From: Edaphobacter flagellatus
GTDB lineage: Bacteria > Acidobacteriota > Terriglobia > Terriglobales > Acidobacteriaceae
Direction: 5' to 3'
DNA: 64,000 bases
NCBI RefSeq assembly: GCF_025264665.1
Contig: NZ_CP073697.1
Span: 1,488,001-1,552,000, forward strand
In this document: positions 8,231 through 16,449 of the stretch, piece after piece
Layout: each line of letters starts with the position of its first letter
Numbering within the stretch: the stretch's first letter is position 1
The notes under the pieces: generated by a model
Seen by the model: the letters and a program-made list of their open reading frames with translations, nothing else
What the model was told of the DNA's origin: nothing
The model's database searches: none
Program-made: the position numbers and the translations under genes

Positions 8231-9670
8231 ATGACGACTCCTACCCCCGACCACAAACGCTACTTCATCGACAAGCTCGGCGTCTCCGAACGCCTCATCG
8301 AGCGCTGCCTCGCCGAAGCACTCTCCGCCGGGGGCGACTACGCCGACCTCTACTTCGAGTCCGTCACCTCCACCTCCCTCGGCATCGACGAATCCCTCGT
8401 CAAGACCGCCGCCCAGGGAGTGAGTCTCGGCTGTGGCGTCCGCGTCCTCTCCGGCGAACGCACCGGCTACGCCTACACCGACGACCTCTCCTCCGAAGCT
8501 CTCCTCAAGGCCGCCCGCACCGCAGCCCTCATCGCCTCCGGCCCCGCCAAAGATCTCATGCAGGGCTTCCGCCACACCGAAGCCGACTCGCTTTACCCCA
8601 TCGCCGGAGCTACCTCCGACGCCGAGATCGCCCAGAAGCTCGCCCTCATCCAGCGCGCCGACGCCGCAGCCCGCGCCTACGACTCACGCATCACCCAGGT
8701 TCGCGCCAGCTTCTCCGACGAGCTGCGCCGCATCCTCATCGCCGCCTCCGATGGCACCTTCGCCTCCGACACCCAGCCCCTCGCGCGCCTGAACGTATTT
8801 GTGATCGCCAAAGACGCCACCAACACCGCTCGCGGCACCAGCGGAGGCGGCGGCCGCATCACCATGGAATTCTTCACCGACGAAAAAAGCCCCGAGCACT
8901 TCGCCCGCGAGGCCGCCCGCAGCGCCATCCTCCAGCTCGGCGCAGCCGAAGCCCCGGCCGGCGAAATGGAGGTCGTCCTCGGCCCCGGCTGGCCCGGCGT
9001 CCTCCTTCACGAAGCCGTAGGCCACGGCCTCGAAGCCGACTTCAACCGCAAGAAGACCTCGGCCTTCGCCGGACTCATCGGCCAGCAAGTCGCATCCAGC
9101 AAGGTCACGGTCGTCGATAACGGCCGCCTGCCCAATCGCCGCGGCTCCATCAACGTCGATGACGAAGGCAACGCCACGCAGGAAACCGTCCTCATCGAAA
9201 ACGGCATCCTCAAGGGCTACCTCTCCGACAAGCTCTCCGCCAAACTGATGAACATGCCCAACACCGGCAGCGGACGCCGCGAGAGCTACCACCACATTCC
9301 CATGCCGCGCATGACCAACACCTACATGCTCAACGGCGACGACATGCCCGAGGACATCATCAAGAGCGTCAAGCGCGGCCTCTACGCCGTCAACTTCGGC
9401 GGAGGCCAGGTCGACATCACCAACGGCAAGTTCGTCTTCTCCGCCTCCGAGGCCTACCTCATCGAAGACGGCAAGGTCACCCGCCCCGTCAAAGGCGCCA
9501 CCCTAGTAGGCAATGGCCCCGAAGCCCTCAAGTACGTCTCCATGGTAGGCAACGACCTCGCCCTCGACGAAGGCATAGGAACCTGCGGCAAATCCGGCCA
9601 GTCCGTCCCCGTAGGCGTAGGCATGCCCACGATCAAGCTCGACAAGATGACCGTCGGCGGTACGTCCTAG
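8231..9670 (+). CDS. tldD: TldD metalloprotease
   Basis: A 479-residue catalytic subunit of the TldD/TldE protease, which trims unfolded or leader peptides. The zinc motif HEAVGH (H260, E261, H265) lies in LLHEAVGHGLEAD, and a late cysteine in GTCGKSGQSVPVG is the known additional metal ligand region. It partners with PmbA/TldE, encoded at 16450 on the same strand but separated by six intervening genes. The frame opens with a TTG at 8192, but ATG 8231 gives the family's usual N-terminus; no strong ribosome site is visible at either. In other bacteria the pair matures microcin B17 and degrades the antitoxin CcdA; no peptide substrate is recognised here. Confidence 0.93.
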   Translation: MTTPTPDHKRYFIDKLGVSERLIERCLAEALSAGGDYADLYFESVTSTSLGIDESLVKTAAQGVSLGCGVRVLSGERTGYAYTDDLSSEALLKAARTAALIASGPAKDLMQGFRHTEADSLYPIAGATSDAEIAQKLALIQRADAAARAYDSRITQVRASFSDELRRILIAASDGTFASDTQPLARLNVFVIAKDATNTARGTSGGGGRITMEFFTDEKSPEHFAREAARSAILQLGAAEAPAGEMEVVLGPGWPGVLLHEAVGHGLEADFNRKKTSAFAGLIGQQVASSKVTVVDNGRLPNRRGSINVDDEGNATQETVLIENGILKGYLSDKLSAKLMNMPNTGSGRRESYHHIPMPRMTNTYMLNGDDMPEDIIKSVKRGLYAVNFGGGQVDITNGKFVFSASEAYLIEDGKVTRPVKGATLVGNGPEALKYVSMVGNDLALDEGIGTCGKSGQSVPVGVGMPTIKLDKMTVGGTS

Positions 9671-9686
9671 CAAATAAATAGATCAA

Positions 9687-10244
9687 GTGAACCTTAGAAG
9701 ATTCAGACTCCGGATAGAGAAAGACCGCGTCTTTGCTAAGTACAGTGAGCCTTTGGTTCCATTTGCAGTTCTGTTCGTTGCACTCAGCCTATGGCTTTTC
9801 TTAACGCTGGATTTTAAGCACGTTCTGGGAAACTCTCTTGTTCTACTTCTTTTGGGAGTGGGCCTATTCCGGATTACTTCTGGCGAAGTCATATATTGCG
9901 ACGCACAGCAAATGCACCTCGCAAGAAGGAGAATCTGGGGACGCTGGGAGCGTCTTCGATTCCCTGCTGGAGAGGTTAAAGAACTTCGCAGAGCTATTCG
10001 AGGGATCGGAGAGCACAGCTACGCGGTGCTGACGTTTCAATATCAAGGTCAGACGTTCGACATGCTCAAAAATGTTAGTTTGACCGATTCAGATCGCATC
10101 CTGACTGCCTGCAAGGCGCTGGGTCTTGATACTGTCATCCCGGTCGATCCAGGCGCGGCGATGATCAAAGACATCGAGCAACGAGGTTGGTTCACGAATC
10201 CATTACGACCCGATCACGACGAAAAATTGCCGCCGACCCGGTGA
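9687..10244 (+). CDS. hypothetical two-helix membrane protein with PH-like domain
   Basis: A 185-residue protein starting with GTG 16 bases after the tldD stop. Two membrane segments lie near residues 24-40 (PFAVLFVALSLWLFLTL) and 46-62 (LGNSLVLLLLGVGLFRI), followed by a soluble domain whose strand pattern (GEVIYCDAQQMHL, RLRFPAGEVKEL, AVLTFQYQGQTFDML) resembles a bacterial PH-like domain. Function unknown. Its codon use is visibly richer in A and T than tldD upstream, which may mean a different origin. Confidence 0.6.
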   Translation: MNLRRFRLRIEKDRVFAKYSEPLVPFAVLFVALSLWLFLTLDFKHVLGNSLVLLLLGVGLFRITSGEVIYCDAQQMHLARRRIWGRWERLRFPAGEVKELRRAIRGIGEHSYAVLTFQYQGQTFDMLKNVSLTDSDRILTACKALGLDTVIPVDPGAAMIKDIEQRGWFTNPLRPDHDEKLPPTR

Positions 10245-10317
10245 ATACCTCAAATACTCCTTTCTCACATTGTGTCGAGTAACTACTAGGCCAATCGCAC
10301 ATGGCCGCGATCCTCTT

Positions 10318-10400
10318 CTAGGTAGAGCGGGGCTTCAGCCCCGCGTCTCACCTCACCGCTGAAAGCGGCTTCCGCTCTGCCGAAGGACGAAGCGACTGAT
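10318..10400 (+). repeat. intergenic palindromic repeat (REP-like)
   Basis: GCGGGGCT, TC, AGCCCCGC is a perfect 8-bp palindrome around 10325-10345, followed by a second imperfect hairpin (GCTGAAAGC, then GGCTTCCGCTCTGCCGAAGG). It fills the gap between two convergent genes. Elements of this look recur in acidobacterial intergenic regions; I see one copy in this window. Confidence 0.5.
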
Positions 10401-10434
10401 CTATTCGCGATTTCCAGACAGCCACAACTGCACA

Positions 10435-10464
10435 GAAAAGAGGATGAGCCTCAGCCCATCCTCT
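10435..10464 (-). terminator. terminator of the alpha/beta hydrolase gene
   Basis: On the minus strand AGAGGATG pairs with CATCCTCT (10-base loop) and is followed by TTTT (10435-10438 on the plus strand as AAAA). It is 24 bases past the stop of the hydrolase gene. Confidence 0.7.
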
Positions 10465-10487
10465 CTATCAACAACCCAAGCCAAACC

Positions 10488-11312
10488 TCAGCCCTTCAAA
10501 AACGCCAGCAGATCCGCATTAATCTTCTCCGCCTGCGTCGTAGGCATGCCATGCGGAAAGTCCTTATACGTAATCAGCGTGCCGTTATTCAGCAGCTTCG
10601 CCGACAGCGGCCCTGAAGCGACATAGGGGACGATCTGGTCATCCTCGCTATGCATCACCAGCACCGGAATCGTGATCTTCTTCAGGTCTTCGGTGAAGTC
10701 CGTCTGCGAAAACGCCACGATGCCGTCATAGTGCGCCTTCGCGCCTCCCATCATCCCCTGACGCCACCAGTTCTCGATCACCGCCTCCGACGACTTCACG
10801 CCCGGCCGGTTGTAGCCATAGAAAGGCCCTGCCGCCACATCGCGATAAAACTGCGAACGATTCGCTGCCAGCTGCGCCTGCAGATCATCAAACACCGACT
10901 TGGGCAGACCCAGCGGATTCGCCGCCGTCTTCACCATCAGCGGAGGCACCGCGCTGATGATCGCAGCCTTGGCCACGTTGCTCTGGCCATGACGCGCCAG
11001 ATAGTGCACCACCTCACCTCCCCCTGTCGAATGGCCCACATGAATCACATCCTTCAGTTTCAGATGAGCCATCACAGCAGCCAGATCATCCGCATAATGG
11101 TCCATATCGTGGCCGTCGCCAACCTGGGAAGACCGTCCGTGGCCCCGGCGATCATGCGCAATCACGCGATAACCATGATGAAGAAAGAACAGCATCTGCG
11201 CGTCCCAGTCGTCCGCCGACAGTGGCCATCCATGACTGAAAACAATCGGTTGTCCTGAACCCCAGTCTTTGTAATAGATCTCAACGCCATCTTTGGTGAT
11301 CACAGCGGGCAT
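10488..11312 (-). CDS. alpha/beta hydrolase, cofactor-free haloperoxidase/esterase type
   Basis: A 274-residue alpha/beta hydrolase of the non-haem chloroperoxidase / arylesterase group. The catalytic triad is readable: S95 in GHSTGG, D224 or D225 in [11 protein letters not shown], and H254 in DFPHGMP. The oxyanion region [12 protein letters not shown] and [10 protein letters not shown] are family hallmarks. Members hydrolyse esters and, with organic acids and peroxide, show perhydrolase activity in vitro; the natural substrate is unknown. There is no signal peptide, so it is cytoplasmic. A single gene with its own terminator, divergent from the MFS gene across a 242-base gap in which I see no clear operator. 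Confidence 0.92.
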   Translation of the reverse strand: MPAVITKDGVEIYYKDWGSGQPIVFSHGWPLSADDWDAQMLFFLHHGYRVIAHDRRGHGRSSQVGDGHDMDHYADDLAAVMAHLKLKDVIHVGHSTGGGEVVHYLARHGQSNVAKAAIISAVPPLMVKTAANPLGLPKSVFDDLQAQLAANRSQFYRDVAAGPFYGYNRPGVKSSEAVIENWWRQGMMGGAKAHYDGIVAFSQTDFTEDLKKITIPVLVMHSEDDQIVPYVASGPLSAKLLNNGTLITYKDFPHGMPTTQAEKINADLLAFLKG

Positions 11313-11554
11313 AGGCTCTCCTTTGAAATGGTTCGCTAAAGTCCGGCAATTAAATCACACAAACGTGTACGGATGTTGAGCGGTGGCAGGGATCAAAGCG
11401 CTGGCCTGCACATAAATCCCCGCAGATCACAAATTACCCATCCGTTCTGGCAAACAATTGCGACTTCTCCCCCGCCCAAACATCCATCCCTGTACCATGA
11501 ATATCTGTAGCCTCTAACCTAACCAGTCCTAACCGGAAGCCGTCGAACGCCTGA

Positions 11555-12805
11555 ATGTCCAGTAGCAGCCCCAAGTTTTTCGCTCGCATCTTCAGAGCCT
11601 TTCGCTATCGCGACTTCCGCCTGATGTGGACCGGAGCCTGCGTCTCCACCATTGGCACCTTCGTTCAGCAGTTCGCCCAGTCCTGGCTCGTCTACGACCT
11701 CACCAAGGACGCCTTCTACCTCGGCCTCGATCTCTTCCTCGGCCAGCTCCCCATCATGCTTTTCTCCCTCTTCGGCGGAGTCTTTGCCGACCGCATGGAC
11801 CGCCGCAAGATGCTGCTGACCTCGCAGTACATCCAGATGGTCTGCGCCTTCCTCCTCGCCATCCTCTTCGTCACGCACGTCGTCAAGGTCTGGCACATCC
11901 TCGCGCTCTCCTTCTTCGTCGGCCTCGGTCAGTCCTTCGGCGGCCCGGCGTACTCTGCGCTGCTGCCCACACTCGTCGATCCCGAAGACCTCTCCAACGC
12001 CATCGCGATGAACTCCATCCAGTTCAACCTCGCGCGCATCGTCGGCCCGACCCTCGGCGGCATCGCCTACACCGCCTTCGGCGCCACCTGGTGCTTCGCC
12101 CTCAACGGACTCTCCTATATCGCCGTCATCATCTCGCTCTTCATGATCCACGTGAAGTTCGTCCCGGCTAAAACCACCGAGTCCGTCCTCAACAGCATGA
12201 AAGAAGGCATTCGCTTCATACGATGTCGCGACGGCATGAGCGCCCTCGTCATCCTCGCCTTCTGCACCACACTCTTCGGCTTTTCCCTCAACGCCTTCCT
12301 GCCCGTCTTCGTCCGCACGATCTTCCACCGCGGCCCCGAAACCTACACACTCCTGCTCGTCTGCTCCGGAGCAGGCTCCATCGTCGGCGCACTCTCCGTC
12401 GCCGCGGTCGAAAAGATGAAAGGCCAGGGACGCCTCACCCTCATCATCCTCATCCTTCTCGGGCTCATCATCTCCGGCTTCGCCGTCTCCCGCTGGCTGC
12501 CGCTCTCCTGCATCCTCATCTTCTTCTCCGGCATGGCCATCATGGCCTCGGCGTCCTTCATGCTCTCGCTCGCCCAGCTCATCACCACCGACGCCATGCG
12601 CGGACGCGTCATGAGCGTCTACAACCTCGCCTTCCGCGCCGGAATCCCCCTCGGCTCGCTCGTCCTCGGCAAACTCATCCCCATGGTCGGCGTCTCCAAA
12701 GCACTCTCAGGAGCAGGACTCGCCCTCGTCGCCGTCTCGCTCTACTTCCTCATGCTCAACCGCGAATCCACATTCCGCCCCGCGCGCGAGCAGCAAGAAG
12801 CCTAG
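11555..12805 (+). CDS. MFS exporter (MFS_3 / EntS-like)
   Basis: A 416-residue major facilitator with about 12 membrane segments. The N-terminus FRYRDFRLMWTGACVSTIGT is typical of the MFS_3 group, which includes the enterobactin exporter EntS. The loop 2-3 motif appears as GGVFADRMDRRKML, and its repeat in the second half as TDAMRGRVMSVYNLAF. Members export small molecules such as siderophores or drugs; no biosynthetic genes are close enough to suggest a substrate. The ATG at 11555 lacks a good ribosome site (GGAAG is 16 bases away). Confidence 0.85.
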   Translation: MSSSSPKFFARIFRAFRYRDFRLMWTGACVSTIGTFVQQFAQSWLVYDLTKDAFYLGLDLFLGQLPIMLFSLFGGVFADRMDRRKMLLTSQYIQMVCAFLLAILFVTHVVKVWHILALSFFVGLGQSFGGPAYSALLPTLVDPEDLSNAIAMNSIQFNLARIVGPTLGGIAYTAFGATWCFALNGLSYIAVIISLFMIHVKFVPAKTTESVLNSMKEGIRFIRCRDGMSALVILAFCTTLFGFSLNAFLPVFVRTIFHRGPETYTLLLVCSGAGSIVGALSVAAVEKMKGQGRLTLIILILLGLIISGFAVSRWLPLSCILIFFSGMAIMASASFMLSLAQLITTDAMRGRVMSVYNLAFRAGIPLGSLVLGKLIPMVGVSKALSGAGLALVAVSLYFLMLNRESTFRPAREQQEA

Positions 12806-12810
12806 AATTC

Positions 12811-12833
12811 CTCTCGCTCCCGGCCAGCGAGAG
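12811..12833 (+). terminator. hairpin after the MFS exporter gene
   Basis: CTCTCGCT, CCCGGCC, AGCGAGAG: a perfect 8-bp stem 5 bases after the MFS stop. No T run follows, so it may be a factor-dependent terminator or an mRNA 3' end stabiliser. Confidence 0.45.
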
Positions 12834-12852
12834 TGTTGCTGCGAATCCGTAG

Positions 12853-12899
12853 AAAAAAAGGGATACACGCACGAAGTGCCCGCACGCCGCGCAGGCGGC
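12853..12899 (-). terminator. terminator-like hairpins after the antiporter gene
   Basis: On the minus strand, two short stems (GCCGC/GCGGC at 12886-12899 and GCAC/GTGC at 12869-12879) are followed by TTTTTTT (12853-12859 as A on the plus strand). They sit 29 bases past the antiporter stop. Confidence 0.5.
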
Positions 12900-12927
12900 C
12901 CGTCCCGCACCAACATGTAGCGAATGC

Positions 12928-14097
12928 CTAAACCACTTCGTCCGCAACCACCGGCTCCTTCGCAACCGCCGGCACCAGCCATGGCAGCACATACGAAGGC
13001 AGAATCGTCGAGATCGCCGCATAGATCAGCAACCCGCCAAACAGCTCATCGCGGATGTGAAACTGCTCGTGCAGCATCCCTGCAATCACCAGCGCAAAAA
13101 CCAGCGTCGGCACCAGAGCCACGGCAACCCGCACGCCCGTCTTTCCCTTCTTCCGTGCAAACACCAGCGACTCCAGCCAGTCCTTCCCCACCCGGATCGG
13201 AATCACCACCGCCGACAGCGCCAGCCCATACAGCACCGCCCGCCACACCAGCGCACCCGCCGGAACCTCCGTGCCTTCCTTGAAGAAATAAAACGGCACA
13301 AAGAACGACGAGAACAGTCGCACAGCATGCAGGTTCGTCTCCGAAGCCAGCGTCGCCATCCTATCCTGCAGCAGCCTCGCCACCATGCCGGCCACAAACG
13401 CGCCCACCAGAAAATGCACACCCAGTCCCTGGCTCACCACGGCGCAGAGGATCGCCACCATAATCAGCAACGAAAACTCCGACCCCGGCGCATGCGGCAC
13501 CACATACTTCCCCAGCGCCAGAAACAGAATCGGCGTCAACACAATCAGCAGCACCAGAATCCCGCTCGAAATCGCCAGCGTCTTCATCGATCCCGCCTGC
13601 GACACCACAAACAGCACCATCAGGGCCACCAGCTCACCCGAAATCGCATTCATCGAGACCTGCTTCTGCTCGCTCTCATCCAGCCCCGAGTGCGGCAGCG
13701 TATCCAGAATGAAGCCCGTCGACGGCGTAAACAGCGCCAGCGACAGCAACGCGGCAGGCTGCCATGCCATGTGCAGAAACCGTATCGCCACCCACGTTCC
13801 CGCAATCAGAATCAATCCGCCGATAAACAGATACGCCGAAAGCCGCGGGGCCTGCTTGCGCAAATCGTCCAGATCGACCTCAAGCCCCGCAAACAGAAAC
13901 AGCGACGCAATCCCCAGCGTCGCCACCACCGGCATCACCTTGTCTTCCTTCGTCTCGTGGAAGAACATCGCCACCACAATGCCCAGCACCACGCAGGTCA
14001 GCGGAGCAGGCAAACGAAACCGCTGCAGCGCACGAGGAATCACCAGCAACCCAAAAACCATGCCCAGATAAATCAGCGTATCGGTGGCAATATGCAT
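12928..14097 (-). CDS. CPA2-family cation:proton antiporter (KefB-like)
   Basis: A 389-residue membrane protein with 11-13 hydrophobic segments, a monovalent cation:proton antiporter-2 fold (Na_H_exchanger domain). Motifs include LFLFAGLEVDLDDL (the LEVD that follows membrane segment 3) and GVHFLVGAFVAGMV. There is no C-terminal RCK/TrkA nucleotide-binding domain, unlike KefB and KefC, so gating by NAD(H) or glutathione is unlikely. The frame opens at 14175, but ATG 14097 gives the normal N-terminus (MHIATDTLIYLGM) and removes overlap with the divergent gene; AGGAG and GGAG lie 12-20 bases upstream. Ion specificity cannot be read. Confidence 0.85.
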   Translation of the reverse strand: MHIATDTLIYLGMVFGLLVIPRALQRFRLPAPLTCVVLGIVVAMFFHETKEDKVMPVVATLGIASLFLFAGLEVDLDDLRKQAPRLSAYLFIGGLILIAGTWVAIRFLHMAWQPAALLSLALFTPSTGFILDTLPHSGLDESEQKQVSMNAISGELVALMVLFVVSQAGSMKTLAISSGILVLLIVLTPILFLALGKYVVPHAPGSEFSLLIMVAILCAVVSQGLGVHFLVGAFVAGMVARLLQDRMATLASETNLHAVRLFSSFFVPFYFFKEGTEVPAGALVWRAVLYGLALSAVVIPIRVGKDWLESLVFARKKGKTGVRVAVALVPTLVFALVIAGMLHEQFHIRDELFGGLLIYAAISTILPSYVLPWLVPAVAKEPVVADEVV

Positions 14098-14196
14098 CGT
14101 CTCGTGTAACTCCGCTCCTGCAAATCTCTGTCGGACTATACCAGAGCCGGAATGTTCCATACGGCGAAAGCACACAACGCTCGTCTAAAAAGAAAT

Positions 14197-15114
14197 ATGA
14201 GGGCCCGCCCGGCTATCCCGCACCTTTACCTCGTTGCGCTCCTTCTCCTTACGCCCGGCATCAGCTCGCAAAACACCACCTACCATCTCAAAGTAGCCGT
14301 CGATGAAGTGGAATTCACCTTTCACGCCACGGACACGCATGGTCTTCCGGTCAACGATCTCAAGCTCGACGAACTTCGCCTCTTCGACAATGGCCACGCT
14401 CCACGCCGTATCCTCATCTTTCAATCGCTACGCGATCTTCCCATTCGTGCAGGTATCCTCCTCGACACAAGCAGCTCTATGGAGAAGACCCAACCGGCCG
14501 ATCAAGCCATCGCCACAGCTTACCTGCAACGCATCCTCGAACAAAAAACAGACCAAGCCTTTGTGATGAGTTTCGGGCGACAATTCCATCTGCAACAGAC
14601 CTGGTCCGGCAATCCCGCAGCACTCATCGCTGCTGTCCATCATGCCGCCCCCTCTCCCTCAACCACTGCAATCTTCGATACGCTCTACGCTGCCTGTCGC
14701 TTCCAGTTCGGCAAGCTCGACCACGCAGCCACGGGAAATTTCATCCTCCTCTTCTCCGACGGTGAAGACGATGCTTCTTTTCTCTCCCTCGAAGACGCAG
14801 CCAACATGTGTCAGCAGACCAACACCGCTATCTATGCTTTTCGCGCCGATTCCAATGCCAACGCTGGAGGCGCACGCAATCTCATTCACCTCGCCTCTCT
14901 CACTGGCGGTCGAGTCTTTCGTGACAGTGAATCGGCATCCGATTTCGAAGAGGACCTGCGCCTTATTCATGCGAATCTGCGCAATCAGTACCGGATCGTC
15001 TATAACCCGGCCGACCTAAAGAGGGACGGCGCATTCCATAGTGTCGCGCTTCTCCCTCCGGATCGAGTCGCTTCAGTGAACGCCCGCTCTGGCTACTACG
15101 CTCCTAAACATTAG
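14197..15114 (+). CDS. secreted VWFA-related acidobacterial protein
   Basis: A 305-residue exported protein with a von Willebrand A domain of the type described as VWFA-related acidobacterial. A signal peptide follows ATG 14197 (IPHLYLVALLLLTPGISSQ). The MIDAS motif is intact: LLDTSSSMEK (DxSxS), with a downstream Asp in FSDGEDDASF. The N-terminal FTFHATDTHGLPVNDL matches the small beta domain that precedes VWA in this group. It is thought to mediate protein contacts outside the cell; its partner is unknown. The frame runs upstream to 14152, but the signal peptide favours 14197. It is the functional counterpart of the frameshifted gene at 6956. Confidence 0.85.
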   Translation: MRARPAIPHLYLVALLLLTPGISSQNTTYHLKVAVDEVEFTFHATDTHGLPVNDLKLDELRLFDNGHAPRRILIFQSLRDLPIRAGILLDTSSSMEKTQPADQAIATAYLQRILEQKTDQAFVMSFGRQFHLQQTWSGNPAALIAAVHHAAPSPSTTAIFDTLYAACRFQFGKLDHAATGNFILLFSDGEDDASFLSLEDAANMCQQTNTAIYAFRADSNANAGGARNLIHLASLTGGRVFRDSESASDFEEDLRLIHANLRNQYRIVYNPADLKRDGAFHSVALLPPDRVASVNARSGYYAPKH

Positions 15115-15284
15115 CGGGAAACTGCCTCCATCTCTCTTTCACATTTCTAAAAATCCTTGCAAACCAATTAAACACATCATCGTCCAACCAAAAAGTTTCA
15201 CCAGACATACGTTCCAACTCCTGTACCAATTTTGCGTTCGTTTCTTTGTGTCAGTGCGTAATACCCTACCGAGGAGATTGGGTT

Positions 15285-16118
15285 TTGCTCGCGAAAGTAA
15301 ATATTCCTGCCGTCGTCCCCGTAATTACGTTTAGCTTCGTCAGCATTTTGGGCATGTCACCGCAAGCATCCGCACAACAGCTCGCAACAAACATATCGGA
15401 AACCTCTTCCTCCACCTCAATCGAACTACCCAATGCACCAGAACCGAAGGAACGTACACAAAGCCCATCACCCCATACCAGAGCCGTCAACGTATCCGAG
15501 TTCAACCTCGTCATAGGAGTCGGTGCTCAGCTCACCGCCACACGTACCGCCAACATTCCTGGTAATCCAAATCAGATCAATCAGGCCATTCAGGGAACAT
15601 CGCCCTCCGCCAATCTCTTCACAAGCTTTCATCAGCAGATACGCCCGCTTGTCGGCTACAACATCAACTTTGGTTACACACGGCTCAGCGAAAACTACCA
15701 ACGCCAGGTCGGCTCTATCAATCCTGTCACCGGCGTCATCAAAGGCACATTCAGCCGAGGCTCCATCCCCACCAATCTCTTCGAAATCAGCAGCGCCTAC
15801 GTCGTCAAACGTCATCAGCTGGGTAGTCACTTCGAACCATTCGCCTACGCCGGAGGTGGAGTCCTGATCTTCTCTCCCACCAAGGCTCCCTTCGCCGGCA
15901 ATTCCAGCTACCGCCCCACCCTCCTCTTCGGCGGAGGTGTCGACTATCGTCTCAGCACACACCTCGGTCTGCGCGCCGAGTATCGCGGACTCTTCTACAA
16001 GTACCCCGACTTCGGAGCGGTCCCCACCACCATTCCCATCAGTAAATTCTTCACCGTAACCAGCGAACCCACCATCAGCATCCGGTATCGCTTCGGCTAT
16101 CACAAAGGCATGCAGTAA
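15285..16118 (+). CDS. outer-membrane beta-barrel protein
   Basis: A 277-residue protein with a signal peptide ending ASA-QQ, a low-complexity linker (residues about 30-60) and a C-terminal beta-barrel of the OmpA-like type: alternating strands FEPFAYAGGGVLIF, YRPTLLFGGGVDYRL, LGLRAEYRGLFY, and a terminal strand ISIRYRFGY. The start is TTG 15285, with GAGGAG 8 bases upstream (15271-15276); the frame is open to 15246, but that extension would bury the signal peptide. Likely an outer-membrane structural or porin-like protein. There is no peptidoglycan-binding domain. A single gene. Confidence 0.8.
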   Translation: MLAKVNIPAVVPVITFSFVSILGMSPQASAQQLATNISETSSSTSIELPNAPEPKERTQSPSPHTRAVNVSEFNLVIGVGAQLTATRTANIPGNPNQINQAIQGTSPSANLFTSFHQQIRPLVGYNINFGYTRLSENYQRQVGSINPVTGVIKGTFSRGSIPTNLFEISSAYVVKRHQLGSHFEPFAYAGGGVLIFSPTKAPFAGNSSYRPTLLFGGGVDYRLSTHLGLRAEYRGLFYKYPDFGAVPTTIPISKFFTVTSEPTISIRYRFGYHKGMQ

Positions 16119-16130
16119 AGATCAGGCTAA

Positions 16131-16160
16131 GGCTCCGCCCTTCATCCAGCGAGCGGAGCC
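16131..16160 (+). terminator. hairpin after the outer-membrane protein gene
   Basis: GGCTCCGC (16131-16138) pairs with GCGGAGCC (16153-16160) across a 14-base loop, 12 bases past the stop. There is no T run. Confidence 0.45.
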
Positions 16161-16186
16161 CCAGCCCACCTGGATGCATCGAACCT

Positions 16187-16437
16187 TGTCAAGCCCCCAA
16201 AAATCACAACTCCCTCATTCCAAAGCAAATAAATACACAAAAATCTGCCGATAAGTTTCCCCCGTTTCGCTACACTTAAATCAGTAAACAAAAAGCCCCG
16301 GCACACAAAGCCGGGGCTAACTCTTTACAAATCAATATTTTGATACTTAAACCACTTGAAATCAATATTTTACAAAATCAATACCCCAATAAGCCTCTTC
16401 AAATGAATACTTTGCGCAAACAAGAGGGGGAGGGGGG
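16187..16437 (+). repeat. conserved intergenic element, copy A (candidate structured RNA)
   Basis: Homologous to 59252-59518. Order on the plus strand: TGTCAAGCCCCC (16187-16198); TGCCGATAAGTTTC from 16246; TACACT at 16271-16276, a possible -10 box; a perfect hairpin at 16294-16318; three CAATATTTT-type motifs starting at 16333, 16363 and 16405; and a G-rich tail AGAGGGGGAGGGGGG ending at 16437, 12 bases before pmbA. Offsets shared exactly with copy B: 59 bases from TGTCAAG to TGCCGAT, 25 to the TACA box, then 30, 42 and 32 along the 3' block. Only the hairpin segment differs in length. No open frame or target-site duplication is seen. Function unknown. Confidence 0.75.
16294..16318. other. 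variable hairpin of element copy A
   Basis: AGCCCCGGC, loop ACACAAA, GCCGGGGCT: a perfect 9-bp stem. On the minus strand it is followed by TTTTTGTTT, so it could also end a minus-strand transcript starting inside the element, although no minus-strand gene lies upstream of it. Confidence 0.65.
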
Positions 16438-16449
16438 TATCCTGAGACT

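Noticed and set aside
16187..16192. TTGACA on the minus strand of both elements as a -35 box
   Set aside because: No -10 sequence is found at 15-19 bases downstream in either copy, so the match is treated as part of the conserved 5' block.
16333..16413. 30-base repeated motifs as a CRISPR array
   Set aside because: Only three short degenerate 9-base motifs with unequal spacing (30 and 42), no long identical repeats and no cas genes.
16187..16437. Element copy A as a classical insertion sequence or MITE
   Set aside because: No transposase frame, no perfect terminal inverted repeats and no target-site duplication at either copy (flanks CCT/TAT and ATC/TTA).
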